Shown here: one piece after another, positions 1-10,983 of the stretch | Layout of the letters: each line of letters begins with the position of its first letter | Position numbering within the stretch: the first letter of the stretch is position 1 | Assembly (NCBI GenBank): GCA_041394725.1 | Contig: JAWKHR010000037.1 | Coordinates: 1 to 64,000, forward strand | DNA length: 64,000 bases | From: JAWKHR01 sp041394725 | Lineage (GTDB): Bacteria; Acidobacteriota; Vicinamibacteria; Vicinamibacterales; SCN-69-37 | Direction: 5' to 3' | Translations under genes and position numbers: made by a program | The notes under the pieces: generated by a model | Seen by the model: the letters and a program-made list of their open reading frames with translations, nothing else | Database searches by the model: none | What the model was told of the DNA's origin: nothing

Positions 1-38
1 TTCCGGCGCCCTGCGCATTACCGGGCAGGAGGTTCTGC

Positions 39-758
39 ATGGCCACACCACTCACCGCCGGCGCCCGCCCCGCGGGCGCGCCCTATCGCGACGCGACGCG
101 CGTGCTCACCAGCATCCTGGCGCCGATCGAGAAGCGCACGCTCATCTGGCTGGCCGGACGCATGCCGGCGCGCATCAACTCGGATCACCTGACGGGGCTT
201 GCGCTGCTGGCGATGGCCGGCGCCGGCCTGTCCTTCTGGCTCGGGGCATCGACGCCGGTCGGGTTGTGGCTGGTCGTCGTCTTCCTGGCGGTCAACTGGT
301 TCGGGGACAGCCTCGACGGCACGCTCGCGCGCGTCCGCCAGCACCAGCGGCCGCGCTACGGCTTCTACGTGGACCACGTGGTCGACGCGATCGGCATCGC
401 GTTCCTGCTGGGCGGCCTCGCGCTGTCGGGGTTCATGAGCCCGCTCGTCGCGCTCGGCCTGCTCGTCGCCTACTTCCTGCTGTCGATCGAGGTCTACCTG
501 GCGACGCACGTGCTCGGGACGTTCCGGATCAGCTACTTCAAGATGGGCCCGACCGAGCTGCGGATCGTCCTCGCCATCGGCACGCTGACGCTGCTCGTGC
601 GCCAGACGGCGACGCTCTTCGGCCAGACGTTCCTGCTGTTCGACGTGGGCGGCGTGGTGGCGATCGCCGGCCTGCTCGTGACCTTCGTGGTCTCGGCCGC
701 GCGCAACACGCGCACGCTCTACGTGGAAGAACCGATTCCGGGGCGCGAGCGGGCGTGA
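39..758 (+). CDS. CDP-alcohol phosphatidyltransferase family protein
   Basis: An integral membrane enzyme of 239 residues, expected to move a phospho-alcohol headgroup from a CDP-alcohol to an acceptor in phospholipid or related lipid synthesis. The family signature D-x2-D-G-x2-A-R...G-x3-D-x3-D is complete at about residues 90-116 (DSLDGTLAR, then GFYVDHVVD), so the metal-binding aspartates are present. Hydrophobic segments lie on both sides of the motif. The ATG at 39 follows a purine-rich AGGAGG sequence at a normal distance. The stop overlaps the GTG start of the next gene, so the two are probably co-transcribed. The exact alcohol substrate cannot be told from sequence. Confidence 0.85.
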   Translation: MATPLTAGARPAGAPYRDATRVLTSILAPIEKRTLIWLAGRMPARINSDHLTGLALLAMAGAGLSFWLGASTPVGLWLVVVFLAVNWFGDSLDGTLARVRQHQRPRYGFYVDHVVDAIGIAFLLGGLALSGFMSPLVALGLLVAYFLLSIEVYLATHVLGTFRISYFKMGPTELRIVLAIGTLTLLVRQTATLFGQTFLLFDVGGVVAIAGLLVTFVVSAARNTRTLYVEEPIPGRERA

Positions 759-1261
759 CCGGCTGGCGCCGCTTCGCGCGGTTCAACCTCGTCAGCGGCC
801 TGGGGATCGGCGTACAGCTCGCCGCGCTCCAGGCGCTGACGACGCTCGGCGCGCACTACCTCGCGGCGACGCTGCTGGCCGTCGGCGCGGCGGTGCTGCA
901 CAACTTCCTGTGGCACTGGCGCTGGACGTGGGCCGACCGCGGGACGGCGCGCGGCGCCTGGCCGCGCGCGCTGGTCACCTTCACGGCGGCCAACGGCGCG
1001 GTCTCGTTCGGCGGCAACCTCGCGGTGATGGCCGTGCTGGTCGGGGGGTTCGGCGCGCCGCCGCTGCCGGCGAACCTGGCCGCCGTCGCGGCGTGCGGCC
1101 TGGTGAACTACGGGCTGGGCGACCGGGTCGTCTTCCGGACGCGGACCGCGATGCCCCCGGTCGCGTTCGTGCCTTCGGCCGCGCCGCCGGCATCGCCGGC
1201 ATCGCCGACGTCGCCGTCCGCTCCCGCGCCGGCCCGCGTGGTCCGCACGGTCGCCCGGTGA
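755..1261 (+). CDS. GtrA-like small membrane protein
   Basis: A 168-residue protein starting at GTG 755, whose GTGA overlaps the previous stop. It has about four hydrophobic segments, a short tryptophan-rich loop (HNFLWHWRWTW) after the second, and a further NYGLGDRVVF loop after the fourth. This pattern is typical of GtrA/DPMS-like proteins, which are thought to help move polyprenyl-linked sugars across the membrane. The C-terminal 35 residues are Pro/Ala/Ser-rich and probably disordered. Coupling to a CDP-alcohol phosphatidyltransferase suggests a role in envelope lipid or glycan building. The family call rests on topology and motif memory only. Confidence 0.7.
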   Translation: MTGWRRFARFNLVSGLGIGVQLAALQALTTLGAHYLAATLLAVGAAVLHNFLWHWRWTWADRGTARGAWPRALVTFTAANGAVSFGGNLAVMAVLVGGFGAPPLPANLAAVAACGLVNYGLGDRVVFRTRTAMPPVAFVPSAAPPASPASPTSPSAPAPARVVRTVAR

Positions 1262-1283
1262 CCGGCGCGCCTCGATGCGCGAG

Positions 1284-3275
1284 TCAGGGCCGGATCCAGA
1301 CCACCATCTCGCCGCGGCCGCGGTTGGCCCAGGCGAAGTACGGGATCGCGGTCACCGTCCGGGTGCCGCCAGCCGCAGCGTCCGGCACGGTGGTCGTGAG
1401 CGTGGTCACGCCGCCGAGCAGGTCGGCCTGGAACGCCGGCCGGAACGCGGCGGTTTCGGGCACGCGCAGGTCGATCACCTGGCCGCCGTTGTCCACGCCT
1501 TCCAGGCTGTAGACGACGGGCCCGCGCTGCAGCGCGAACTTGCCCGCCGCGTCGGCGATCGACGGGTGCGGCGCGACGTGCCGCACCGGCATCGGCAGCG
1601 TCAGCGTCACGCGGTCGCCGGCCTTCCACTGCCGGCGAATCGAGATCCACCCGTCGGACGCGTTCCCCTGCCACGCCTCGTCGTTGACGAGCACCACCAC
1701 CGACTGCTGCAGCGGCTCCTCGAAGCGATAGAGGTCGGTGCCGTACGGTCCCGATCCCAGCCAGCCCGGCCGGCGGAGGCGCAGGGTGAACTCGGCGGGC
1801 GCCGCCGGGTCCACGGTCACGGCGACGAGGCCGTCCCACGGGTACTTCGTCGCCTGCCGGATGCGGACCTCGCCGGCCGGCAGCGAGACGCGCGCCGTGG
1901 AATCCACGTACAGGTTCACGAAGACGTCGTCGTCCCGCTGCGCGTAGATGAGCGACGGCAGCTGGGCCATCAGCCGCGCGAGGTTCGCCGGGCAGCACGC
2001 GACGTCGAAGTAGGCGCTGCGCGTGTTGTTGCGCGTCCGCGCGGTGGACTCGAGCGGGTTCTGGTAGAAGAACGCGTCGCCCTGCACCGACACGCCCGAC
2101 AGGTAGCCGTTGTAGAGCGTCTGCTCGAAGGCGTCGAGGTAGCGCGCGTCGCCCGACTTCAGGAACATCCGGTGGTTCCACAGGATGCCGCCCACCGACG
2201 CGCAGGTCTCCGTGTAGGCCGACCGGCTGGGCAGGACGTAGTCCTCGGCGAACGACTCGGTGCCGCCGATCGACCCGAGTCCGCCCGTCACGTAGGCGCG
2301 CTTGCTGTAGACGTCCGTCCAGATCGTGTCGATCGCGCGATCGAAGGCGGGGGCCTTCAGCAGCCCGGCGATGTCGGCCATCGCGCTGTAGAGATAGGTG
2401 GCGCGCACCGCGTGGCCCTGGCCCCGCGTCTGCTCGGTGACCGGCTTGTCGTCCTGCCGGTAGGCGCGGTCGTTGTAGAGCTGCCAGCTGGGCTCCGTGT
2501 AGTCGAGCGACGCGTGGTGGTCGGTGCCGCGCGTGTCGAGGAAGAACTTCGCCAGGTCGAGGTACTTGCGGTCGCCTGTCGCCTGCGCGAGCTTCACGAG
2601 CGCCAGCTCGACCTCCTCGTGTCCCGGCGCGTCCACGCGCCGGCCGGGCCCGAACGTCGCGGCCACGAGGTCGGCGTTCCGGATCGCCACGTCGAGCAGC
2701 GTCCGCTTGCCGGTCGCGCGGAAGTGCGCCACGGCGGCCTCGTAGAGGTGGCCGGAGTTGTAGAGCTCGTGGCTGCCGGTGTTCAGGTACTGCCACCGCT
2801 CCGTGCCCACGCCCGCCGCCGGGTTGGCCGGGTCGATGGTGCGCGCGGGGAACAGATAGCCGTCCGGCTGCTGCGACTTCGCGATGAGATCGATGAGCGC
2901 GTCCACGCGCGCCGAGAGCGCCGGGTCCGGATGCTGCTCGAGCGAGTAGGACGCGGCCTCGACGATCTTGTAGATGTCGGTGTCGTTGAACCGGCGACCC
3001 TGGTACGCGCCCTCCAGCTGGCCGGCGCCCTTGCGGAAGTTGTCCACGCGGCCCGTCGACTCGTTCTCGTCGAAGATGTGCGGGATCGTGACCGTCCGGT
3101 TGGTCTCGAGCTTCGCCGCCCAGAACCCGCCGGTCACGGTGACCCGGTCGAGCGGGACCGCGACGACGTCGCGCGCCGGGACCGCGGCCTGGCCCGCCGC
3201 CATCGCCAGCACCGCCGTCGATCCGAGCGCCAGGCCGATGCCGGAGAGCCGCCGTGCCGCCTGCTGTCGTGTCAT
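1284..3275 (-). CDS. Glycoside hydrolase family 127 (DUF1680), beta-L-arabinofuranosidase-like, exported
   Basis: A 663-residue exported glycosidase. An N-terminal signal peptide (MTRQQAARRLSG then a hydrophobic stretch to about residue 32) precedes the catalytic (alpha/alpha)6 barrel. The zinc-binding pattern of GH127 enzymes is visible: an E-T-C near residue 354 and a Cys-Cys pair in ACCPAN near residue 426. In this family these residues hold zinc and include the nucleophilic cysteine. The start at 3275 is preferred because GGGGACAGGGAC lies just upstream. An in-frame ATG at 3311 would overlap the upstream gene by 8 bases and add 12 residues before the signal peptide. Likely role is release of arabinose or similar sugars from plant polymers in the periplasm. 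Confidence 0.85.
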   Translation of the reverse strand: MTRQQAARRLSGIGLALGSTAVLAMAAGQAAVPARDVVAVPLDRVTVTGGFWAAKLETNRTVTIPHIFDENESTGRVDNFRKGAGQLEGAYQGRRFNDTDIYKIVEAASYSLEQHPDPALSARVDALIDLIAKSQQPDGYLFPARTIDPANPAAGVGTERWQYLNTGSHELYNSGHLYEAAVAHFRATGKRTLLDVAIRNADLVAATFGPGRRVDAPGHEEVELALVKLAQATGDRKYLDLAKFFLDTRGTDHHASLDYTEPSWQLYNDRAYRQDDKPVTEQTRGQGHAVRATYLYSAMADIAGLLKAPAFDRAIDTIWTDVYSKRAYVTGGLGSIGGTESFAEDYVLPSRSAYTETCASVGGILWNHRMFLKSGDARYLDAFEQTLYNGYLSGVSVQGDAFFYQNPLESTARTRNNTRSAYFDVACCPANLARLMAQLPSLIYAQRDDDVFVNLYVDSTARVSLPAGEVRIRQATKYPWDGLVAVTVDPAAPAEFTLRLRRPGWLGSGPYGTDLYRFEEPLQQSVVVLVNDEAWQGNASDGWISIRRQWKAGDRVTLTLPMPVRHVAPHPSIADAAGKFALQRGPVVYSLEGVDNGGQVIDLRVPETAAFRPAFQADLLGGVTTLTTTVPDAAAGGTRTVTAIPYFAWANRGRGEMVVWIRP

Positions 3276-3303
3276 GTCCCTGTCCCCGGGCGTCCGCCCC
3301 GTC

Positions 3304-3705
3304 TCAGCCATCCGCGCGGCGGGCGAACTTGAGGCCCGACCACGTGTCGTTGATGGCGCACACCTTGTAGTCCACCAGGCCGTGCCGCAGGCCCGTGGTC
3401 CGCACCACGTCGCCGGTCACGTCCGTGATGACCCCGGAGGCCTGCTTCGGCCACGCGATCCAGAGCCCGTGGCCCATCAACCGCGCCATGCGCGCCACGT
3501 CGCGCTCGAGATCCCGCCGTCGGTCCACGAACCAGACGACCAGATCGGGACGGCCCGACGCCCGTGTCCGCACGGCGACGTCATCCGGCAGCCCCACCAG
3601 CTCGCGGCGGAACCCCGCCGGCGCCCGCAGGAGCGCCAGCGTCATGCCCGGCTTCACGCCGAGCTTCCTGACGAGCGGCGTGCCGGAATACCCTGCGGTC
3701 GGCAT
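3304..3705 (-). CDS. DUF3052 family protein
   Basis: A 133-residue soluble protein matching the DUF3052 pattern: an opening GYSGTPLVRKLG, a central WFVDRRRDLE, then GLWIAWPKQASG and a closing VCAINDTWSGLKF. Length is normal for the family. Function is unknown. It lies directly upstream of the GH127 gene on the same strand, and the long-start option of that gene would overlap its stop. The two may share a transcript, with no obvious functional link. Confidence 0.8.
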   Translation of the reverse strand: MPTAGYSGTPLVRKLGVKPGMTLALLRAPAGFRRELVGLPDDVAVRTRASGRPDLVVWFVDRRRDLERDVARMARLMGHGLWIAWPKQASGVITDVTGDVVRTTGLRHGLVDYKVCAINDTWSGLKFARRADG

Positions 3706-3739
3706 CTCGCGTGAACTGAAGATTATTGATCGGCCTTGC

Positions 3740-3745
3740 TATGAT
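3740..3745 (+). promoter_or_regulatory. Possible -10 hexamer before the amidase gene
   Basis: TATGAT lies 6 bp before the preferred TTG start at 3752, in a locally AT-rich gap between divergent genes. No -35 at 17 bp is recognisable. If it is used, the transcript would begin at or next to the start codon, so the mRNA would be nearly leaderless. This fits the lack of a Shine-Dalgarno sequence. Confidence 0.3.
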
Positions 3746-3751
3746 GAACCG

Positions 3752-5281
3752 TTGAGTCTCCGCCGCCACGCTGCCATCACCCGTGTCCTCGTCACGACGA
3801 TGGGCCTCGCGATCGCGGCCCTGGCGGCGACCATCAGCCTGCGCGGCCAGGGGTCGTACACGGTCGTCACGGCGGACAACCGACGGGCGCTGCCCTACCG
3901 GACCGTCCGCGGCGGCGAGGTGGTCGCGATCGACCAGGTCGCGTCGATCTTCGGCCTCCGCGTCGTCGAGGACGCGCAGGTCGGCGGCCTCACGCTCGAG
4001 GCGCGCGGCCGGCGCATCCTGCTCATCGCCGATCAATCGTTCGCGCAGGTGGCCGGCCAGGTGCGCACGCTGACCGCGCCCGTCACCCGCGAGCGCGACA
4101 CGTGGCTCGTGCCCCTCGACTTCCTGTCCGACGCGCTCGCGCCGCTGCTCGGCACGCGGATCGAGGTCCGCCAGGTCTCGCACCTGGTCATCGTCGGCGA
4201 CCTGCGCATCCCGCGGGTCACGGGACAGGTGGAGCCGGCCGGTGACCACGCGCGGCTGGTCTTCGACGTCACGCCATCGGCGCCCGCGCGCGTCACGCGC
4301 GACGGCGACCGCCTGCAGATCGCGTTCGAGGCGAACGCCCTGGACCTCGGCCCGGTCAGCGGATCGGCCGCGGGCTTCGTCACGGGCGTCCGGGCGCAGG
4401 GCGCCAACCTGTTCATCACGCTGGGTCCGTCCACCGAGACCGTGCAGTCCGAGACGCTCGGGAGCCGCGTGGCCATCGAGCTGTCGCGGGCCGCGCCGGC
4501 CGCGCCGCCGACGCCCACGCCGGCCGGGTCGACACCCGGCCGTCCGGACCTCCCGAACCCGGCGGATCCGACGCCGGGCACGTTCGTCCGCACCATCGTC
4601 CTCGATCCGGGCCACGGCGGCGACGACGTCGGCGCGACGGGGCCGGGCGGGCTGCAGGAGAAGGACGTCACGCTGCGGGTCGCGCGCCGGTTGAAGACCG
4701 CGATCGAGAACCGCCTCGGGATTCGAGTGCTGCTCACGCGGGACGGCGACGACCCGATTCCCATCGACCGGCGGACCGCGCTCGCCAACAACAACAAGGC
4801 CGACCTGTTCATCAGCCTGCACGTCAACGGCGCCCCCGGCCCGGACCCGTCCGGCGCGCAGGTGCTGACGCTCGGCGCCGACGACTACGCCTCGCGACGC
4901 CCGGCGGGCGGTTTCGGCGGCACGCGGATTCCCGCGATGGGCGGCGGCACGCGGCTCATCGAGGCGGTGCCGTGGGATCTGGCCCAGCTCCCGCATGCGG
5001 ACGCGTCGCGGACGCTGGGGGCGATCGTCGCGCGTCAGCTCGCCGCGCACGGCGTGCCGCTGTTCATCCGCGCCACCGATCAGCTGCCGCTGCGCGCCCT
5101 GGTCGGCGCGAACATGCCGGCCGTGCAGGTCGAGATGGGCTTCCTCTCCAATGCCGGCGACGCCGGCGCGCTCAACGGGCAGGACCGGCCGCAGGCGATC
5201 GTCGAGGCCGTGGTGGCGGCCATCATCGAGGTGCGCAACGGCATTCCGGCCACCGAGGGCCGCGGACAGGAGCACCGGTGA
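3752..5281 (+). CDS. N-acetylmuramoyl-L-alanine amidase, AmiC-like, exported
   Basis: A zinc amidase of 509 residues that cleaves the lactyl-amide bond between MurNAc and the stem peptide. Order of parts: signal peptide (SLRRHAAITRVLV... to about 34), a copper-amine-oxidase-N/AMIN-like region to about 240, a Pro/Thr-rich linker, and an Amidase_3 domain from about 280. The zinc ligands are visible: His288 in DPGHGGDD, Glu in GLQEKDV, His in ISLHVNG, and the catalytic Glu in QVEMGFLSN. TTG 3752 is chosen because it gives a full signal peptide with N-terminal arginines. ATG 3800 would lose them. The gene ends in a GTGA overlap with the GerMN gene. Confidence 0.85.
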   Translation: MSLRRHAAITRVLVTTMGLAIAALAATISLRGQGSYTVVTADNRRALPYRTVRGGEVVAIDQVASIFGLRVVEDAQVGGLTLEARGRRILLIADQSFAQVAGQVRTLTAPVTRERDTWLVPLDFLSDALAPLLGTRIEVRQVSHLVIVGDLRIPRVTGQVEPAGDHARLVFDVTPSAPARVTRDGDRLQIAFEANALDLGPVSGSAAGFVTGVRAQGANLFITLGPSTETVQSETLGSRVAIELSRAAPAAPPTPTPAGSTPGRPDLPNPADPTPGTFVRTIVLDPGHGGDDVGATGPGGLQEKDVTLRVARRLKTAIENRLGIRVLLTRDGDDPIPIDRRTALANNNKADLFISLHVNGAPGPDPSGAQVLTLGADDYASRRPAGGFGGTRIPAMGGGTRLIEAVPWDLAQLPHADASRTLGAIVARQLAAHGVPLFIRATDQLPLRALVGANMPAVQVEMGFLSNAGDAGALNGQDRPQAIVEAVVAAIIEVRNGIPATEGRGQEHR

Positions 5282-5910
5282 CGACGCCCGAACCGGCCGG
5301 TGCCGGCGCCCCGCGCGCGAACCGCTGGCTGCTGGCCGCCGGGGGCGTGCTGCTGCTCGCGATCGGCGTCACGCTGGTCACGCTCTTCCTGCCCGGCGTG
5401 CTGAACACGACCGACGCGCCGCCGCCCGACGCGGCCGCGACGCCGGCGACCGCGCCGGCGACGTCGGCGCAACGGACGATCCGCGCCACGCTCTACTTCG
5501 TCGCGCCGACCCGCACCGAGCTCGTGCCGGTCGTGATCGAGGTCCCGTACGCCCCGACGGCGACCGAGCAGGCGCGTCGCATCCTGGAGGCGCAGGTCGG
5601 CACGCCGCCCGAGGGGCAGGTCACGACGATCCCGACCGGCACCATCGTCCGGACCGTCTTCCTGACGAAGGACGGCCGGGCCTACGTGGATCTGGGCGGG
5701 CCGATCATCAGCGGCCACGCGGGCGGGTCGCTCAACGAATCGCTGACGGTCTACGCGATCGTCAACGCGCTCACCGTGAACCTGCCGGACATCTCGGCCG
5801 TGCAGATTCTGGTCGAGGGCCGGGAAGTGGAATCCCTGACGGGACATCTCGATCTGCGCAGCCCGCTCGGCCGGTCGATGCGCTGGGTCCAGCAGCCGCG
5901 AGGACAGTAG
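5278..5910 (+). CDS. GerMN-domain membrane-anchored protein
   Basis: A 210-residue protein beginning at GTG 5278, overlapping the amidase stop. It has a short cytoplasmic tail, one transmembrane helix at about residues 17-39 (WLLAAGGVLLLAIGVTLV), an Ala/Thr/Pro linker, and a GerMN domain from about 65 (ATLYFVAPTRTELVP...) to about 200, including VYAIVNALTVNLP and VQILVEGREVESL. GerMN domains are often found with cell-wall amidases, and the coupling here fits a role in peptidoglycan remodelling, possibly sensing or binding wall material. It does not imply sporulation. Confidence 0.8.
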   Translation: MTTPEPAGAGAPRANRWLLAAGGVLLLAIGVTLVTLFLPGVLNTTDAPPPDAAATPATAPATSAQRTIRATLYFVAPTRTELVPVVIEVPYAPTATEQARRILEAQVGTPPEGQVTTIPTGTIVRTVFLTKDGRAYVDLGGPIISGHAGGSLNESLTVYAIVNALTVNLPDISAVQILVEGREVESLTGHLDLRSPLGRSMRWVQQPRGQ

Positions 5911-5914
5911 AACC

Positions 5915-6649
5915 GTGACCACACGTGCCGACGGGCGCGCCGCCGATGCGTCGCGTCCCGTGACCATCACCCCGGACTTCACCATGCACGCCGAGGGCTC
6001 CGTCCTGATCGAGGTCGGCCGCACCCGCGTCATCTGCACGGCCTCGGTCGAGGACCGCGTCCCGCCGTTCCTTCGCGGCAGCGGCAAGGGGTGGGTGACC
6101 GCCGAGTACGGCATGCTGCCGCGCGCGACGTCCACCCGCACGCAGCGCGAGGCGTCGGCGGGCAAGGTCGGCGGCCGGACGCAGGAGATCCAGCGGCTGA
6201 TCGGCCGGTCGCTCCGCGCGGTCGCGAAGCTGACCGAGCTCGGCGAACGCACGATCTGGGTGGACTGCGACGTGATCCAGGCCGACGGCGGGACGCGGAC
6301 CGCCGCGATCACCGGCGGGTTCGTCGCGCTCGTGCTCGCGCTGGAGCGGGTGCGCGAGCAGGGCGCGCTGGCGCGCGTGCCGATCACCGACTACGTCGCC
6401 GCGACCAGCGTCGGCATCATCGGCGGCACGCCGATGCTCGACCTCGCCTACGAGGAGGACTCGCGCGCCGACGTGGACATGAACGTCATCAAGACGTCCG
6501 ACGGCCGCTACATCGAGCTCCAGGGCACGGCCGAGGCCGAGCCGTTCGACCGCGCCGCGCTCGACCAGCTGCTCGCCCTGGCCGACGCCGGCATCGCCCA
6601 CCTGATGGACAAGCAGCGCGAGATCGTCGGGAAGATCCTGAAGTACTGA
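5915..6649 (+). CDS. rph: Ribonuclease PH
   Basis: A 244-residue phosphorolytic 3'-5' exoribonuclease that trims tRNA 3' ends in the cytoplasm. Family landmarks are present: GRTRVICTASVE near the start, GKGWVTAEYGMLPRAT, the phosphate-site region GRTQEIQRLIGRSLRA, and DCDVIQADGGTRTAAITG. Length is normal. The GTG at 5915 follows the GerMN stop by 4 bp, so amidase, GerMN and rph probably form one transcript. This ATG-less run of GTG/TTG starts is typical of high-GC genomes. Confidence 0.95.
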   Translation: MTTRADGRAADASRPVTITPDFTMHAEGSVLIEVGRTRVICTASVEDRVPPFLRGSGKGWVTAEYGMLPRATSTRTQREASAGKVGGRTQEIQRLIGRSLRAVAKLTELGERTIWVDCDVIQADGGTRTAAITGGFVALVLALERVREQGALARVPITDYVAATSVGIIGGTPMLDLAYEEDSRADVDMNVIKTSDGRYIELQGTAEAEPFDRAALDQLLALADAGIAHLMDKQREIVGKILKY

Positions 6650-6712
6650 CCCGCGGGATCCGGCAGGTATCACCGGGCCTCGGGCTGAGGATCGCCGCCG
6701 GCGGCACGCCGG

Positions 6713-7081
6713 CTACCACCGCCGGCCAATCGCGACCGACGCCTGGACCTGAGGCTCCCATCCGATCCGGACCTCCGGCGCCACGTGCCAGCCGCGCGGC
6801 GCGGCGATTCGCACGCCGCCGCCCACGGTGAGCGCGAACTCCCCCGACGTGTAGAGACCCGCGCCGGTCGGCAACGTCGAACTCATCCACCCGGCCCCCG
6901 CGATCGCATACGGCGTGACCGATCGCGCCTCTCGACGAGCCGCCCCCCGGCCGGGCGTCAGCAGGTCGATCGTCGCCAGTCCGACGACCCGCCAGTCACG
7001 GTCGCGGCCGGGCCCACGCAGCCGGGCCACCTCGGCCCCGATGGCCAGGCGCCGCGTCAGGTGGATCCGACCGGACCCGGC
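6713..7081 (-). pseudogene. C-terminal remnant of an outer-membrane beta-barrel protein
   Basis: The minus strand reads about 122 codons that look like the last strands of an opacity-type porin: alternating hydrophobic/polar segments (LTRRLAIGAEV, WRVVGLATIDLL, PYAIAGAGWM, FALTVGGGVRI, HVAPEVRIGW) ending in QASVAIGRRW with a C-terminal aromatic residue, as barrel proteins do. A stop codon at 7082-7084 cuts the frame, and no signal peptide or N-terminal half is found upstream. I read it as a truncated gene. A short intact ORF from the GTG at 7030 is possible but would lack a signal peptide. Confidence 0.5.
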
Positions 7082-7143
7082 TCACGCGCACCTGCGGGTG
7101 CCGGGAGGAGACGCGGGTCGCAACGCGCCATCCGCCACAGACG

Positions 7144-7180
7144 AAAAAAAGCCGGGACCGGCGGCAGGCCGATCCCGGCT
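7144..7180 (-). terminator. Rho-independent terminator of the metalloprotease gene
   Basis: Read on the minus strand, AGCCGGGA pairs perfectly with TCCCGGCT (8 bp), with a GC-rich loop, followed by a run of seven T. It lies about 40 bp past the stop of the metalloprotease gene, in the right orientation. Confidence 0.8.
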
Positions 7181-7217
7181 GTGTGTCGAACGCGGCAGGG
7201 CGGCGCCCCGCGGCGCG

Positions 7218-9818
<2,601 letters not shown>

Positions 9819-9878
9819 GCCACGCTCCTCGGTCATTTCCGGTTGGACGGGGGGATTATACTCATCCAAAGGACTTGA

Positions 9879-9916
9879 GGGTCCCAGGGTCCCAGGGTCC
9901 CAGGGTCCCAGGGTCC
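9879..9916. repeat. 8-bp tandem repeat, GGGTCCCA x about 4.7
   Basis: The unit GGGTCCCA is repeated without interruption almost five times in the gap between the divergent metalloprotease and rdgB genes. The same unit family, one base different and in the other orientation, recurs at 12337-12360. Low-complexity relatives follow other genes in the window. Confidence 0.9.
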
Positions 9917-9961
9917 TGAAGGGCTCGAGGCTCGTGCCTCCGTCCCCACATCCCGGAAACC

Positions 9962-10678
9962 GTGAACGATTCGGCTCACCGCTCGAACCCGGCCTCGCGC
10001 CCCGAGGCCGACGGCGCACTGGCCGGGACTGTCCTCCTGGCCACCACCAACCCCGGAAAAGTCCGTGAGATCCGGCTGATCCTGCACGACGTGCCGGTAC
10101 GGCTGCTGACGCTGGCGGACCTCCCGCCGATCGAGGAGCCGGAGGAAACGGGCGCCACCTTCGAGGAGAACGCGCTGCTCAAGGCGCGGTACTACGCGGC
10201 GTGGTCGGGGCTGACCACGGTGGCGGAGGACTCGGGGCTCGCGATCGACGCGCTCGGCGGCCGGCCGGGCATCCACAGCGCGCGCTACCCGGGTGAGACC
10301 TACGCGGAGAAGTTCGCCAACCTCTACGCCGAGCTGGCTCCGCACCCTCGTCCGTGGACGGCACGGTTCGTGTGCGCGCTCGCGCTGGTGGAGCCTGCCG
10401 ACGGCGTTCGGCCCCCGGCGCCGGGCGTTCGCGGAGCGGACGGTGACGTGCTCTTCACCGCACGCGCGACCGTGGAGGGCGAGATCACCACCGCCCCCCG
10501 GGGCACGAACGGATTCGGCTACGACCCGATCTTCCACTACCCGCCATACGGCGGGACGCTCGCCGAGCAGGACCACGCGCGCAAGCTCGCCGTGGCGCAC
10601 CGCGGGAAGGCGTTCCGGATGCTGCGGGAGTGGTGGGCGCAGAGCGGGTTCCAGGGGCCCAAGGCCCCAGGGGCCTAG
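9962..10678 (+). CDS. rdgB: Non-canonical purine NTP pyrophosphatase (RdgB/HAM1 family)
   Basis: A 238-residue cytoplasmic enzyme that hydrolyses dITP, ITP and XTP to monophosphates, keeping them out of nucleic acid. Conserved parts are clear: LLATTNPGKVREI near residue 25, TFEENALLKA, the EDSGLAIDALGGRPG signature, SARYPGE, and GTNGFGYDPIF near residue 180. The GTG at 9962 gives about 20 extra N-terminal residues compared with the usual length of about 200. No better start with a ribosome-binding site is seen. The last seven codons run into a GGGGCC-type intergenic repeat (10654-10675), so the C-terminus may have been extended by it. Confidence 0.9.
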   Translation: MNDSAHRSNPASRPEADGALAGTVLLATTNPGKVREIRLILHDVPVRLLTLADLPPIEEPEETGATFEENALLKARYYAAWSGLTTVAEDSGLAIDALGGRPGIHSARYPGETYAEKFANLYAELAPHPRPWTARFVCALALVEPADGVRPPAPGVRGADGDVLFTARATVEGEITTAPRGTNGFGYDPIFHYPPYGGTLAEQDHARKLAVAHRGKAFRMLREWWAQSGFQGPKAPGA

Positions 10679-10740
10679 GGACCTTCGGGCCGTGCTCCTC
10701 CTTCTTGCCCCTTCCCTCGTTGCCGTGACACACTATACAC

Positions 10741-10983
10741 ATGAAACGCACAAATCTTGTGCTTGACGGCGATCTGCTGGAGGAGGCCCAGCGGCTGAGC
10801 GGCGAGCGGACGTTCTCGCGCACGGTCGAACGCGCGCTGGAGGAATTCGTGCGGCGCGCGAAAGCGCGGCGCATCCTGGACCTGACCGGATCGGGGGGCT
10901 GGCACGGCAACCTGGCGGTCGTGCGGGAGGATGCTCCCGGGTACAGGCCTGATCCGAAGGCGTCGCGCCGTGGTTCTCGTTGA
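10741..10983 (+). CDS. vapB: VapB-like antitoxin
   Basis: An 80-residue protein placed directly before a PIN-domain toxin. The N-terminal 45 residues (KRTNLVLDGDLLEEAQRL, then FSRTVERALEEFVRR) fit a ribbon-helix-helix VapB antitoxin: a beta strand followed by two helices. The C-terminal tail with GSGGWHGNL is typical of the toxin-binding segment of such antitoxins. TATACA immediately upstream may be a -10 element. The end overlaps the preferred toxin start by 14 bases. Confidence 0.8.
   Translation: MKRTNLVLDGDLLEEAQRLSGERTFSRTVERALEEFVRRAKARRILDLTGSGGWHGNLAVVREDAPGYRPDPKASRRGSR

Noticed and set aside
5278..5910. Sporulation gene because of the GerMN domain
   Set aside because: GerMN occurs widely in non-spore-formers, and coupling to a cell-wall amidase gives a simpler explanation.
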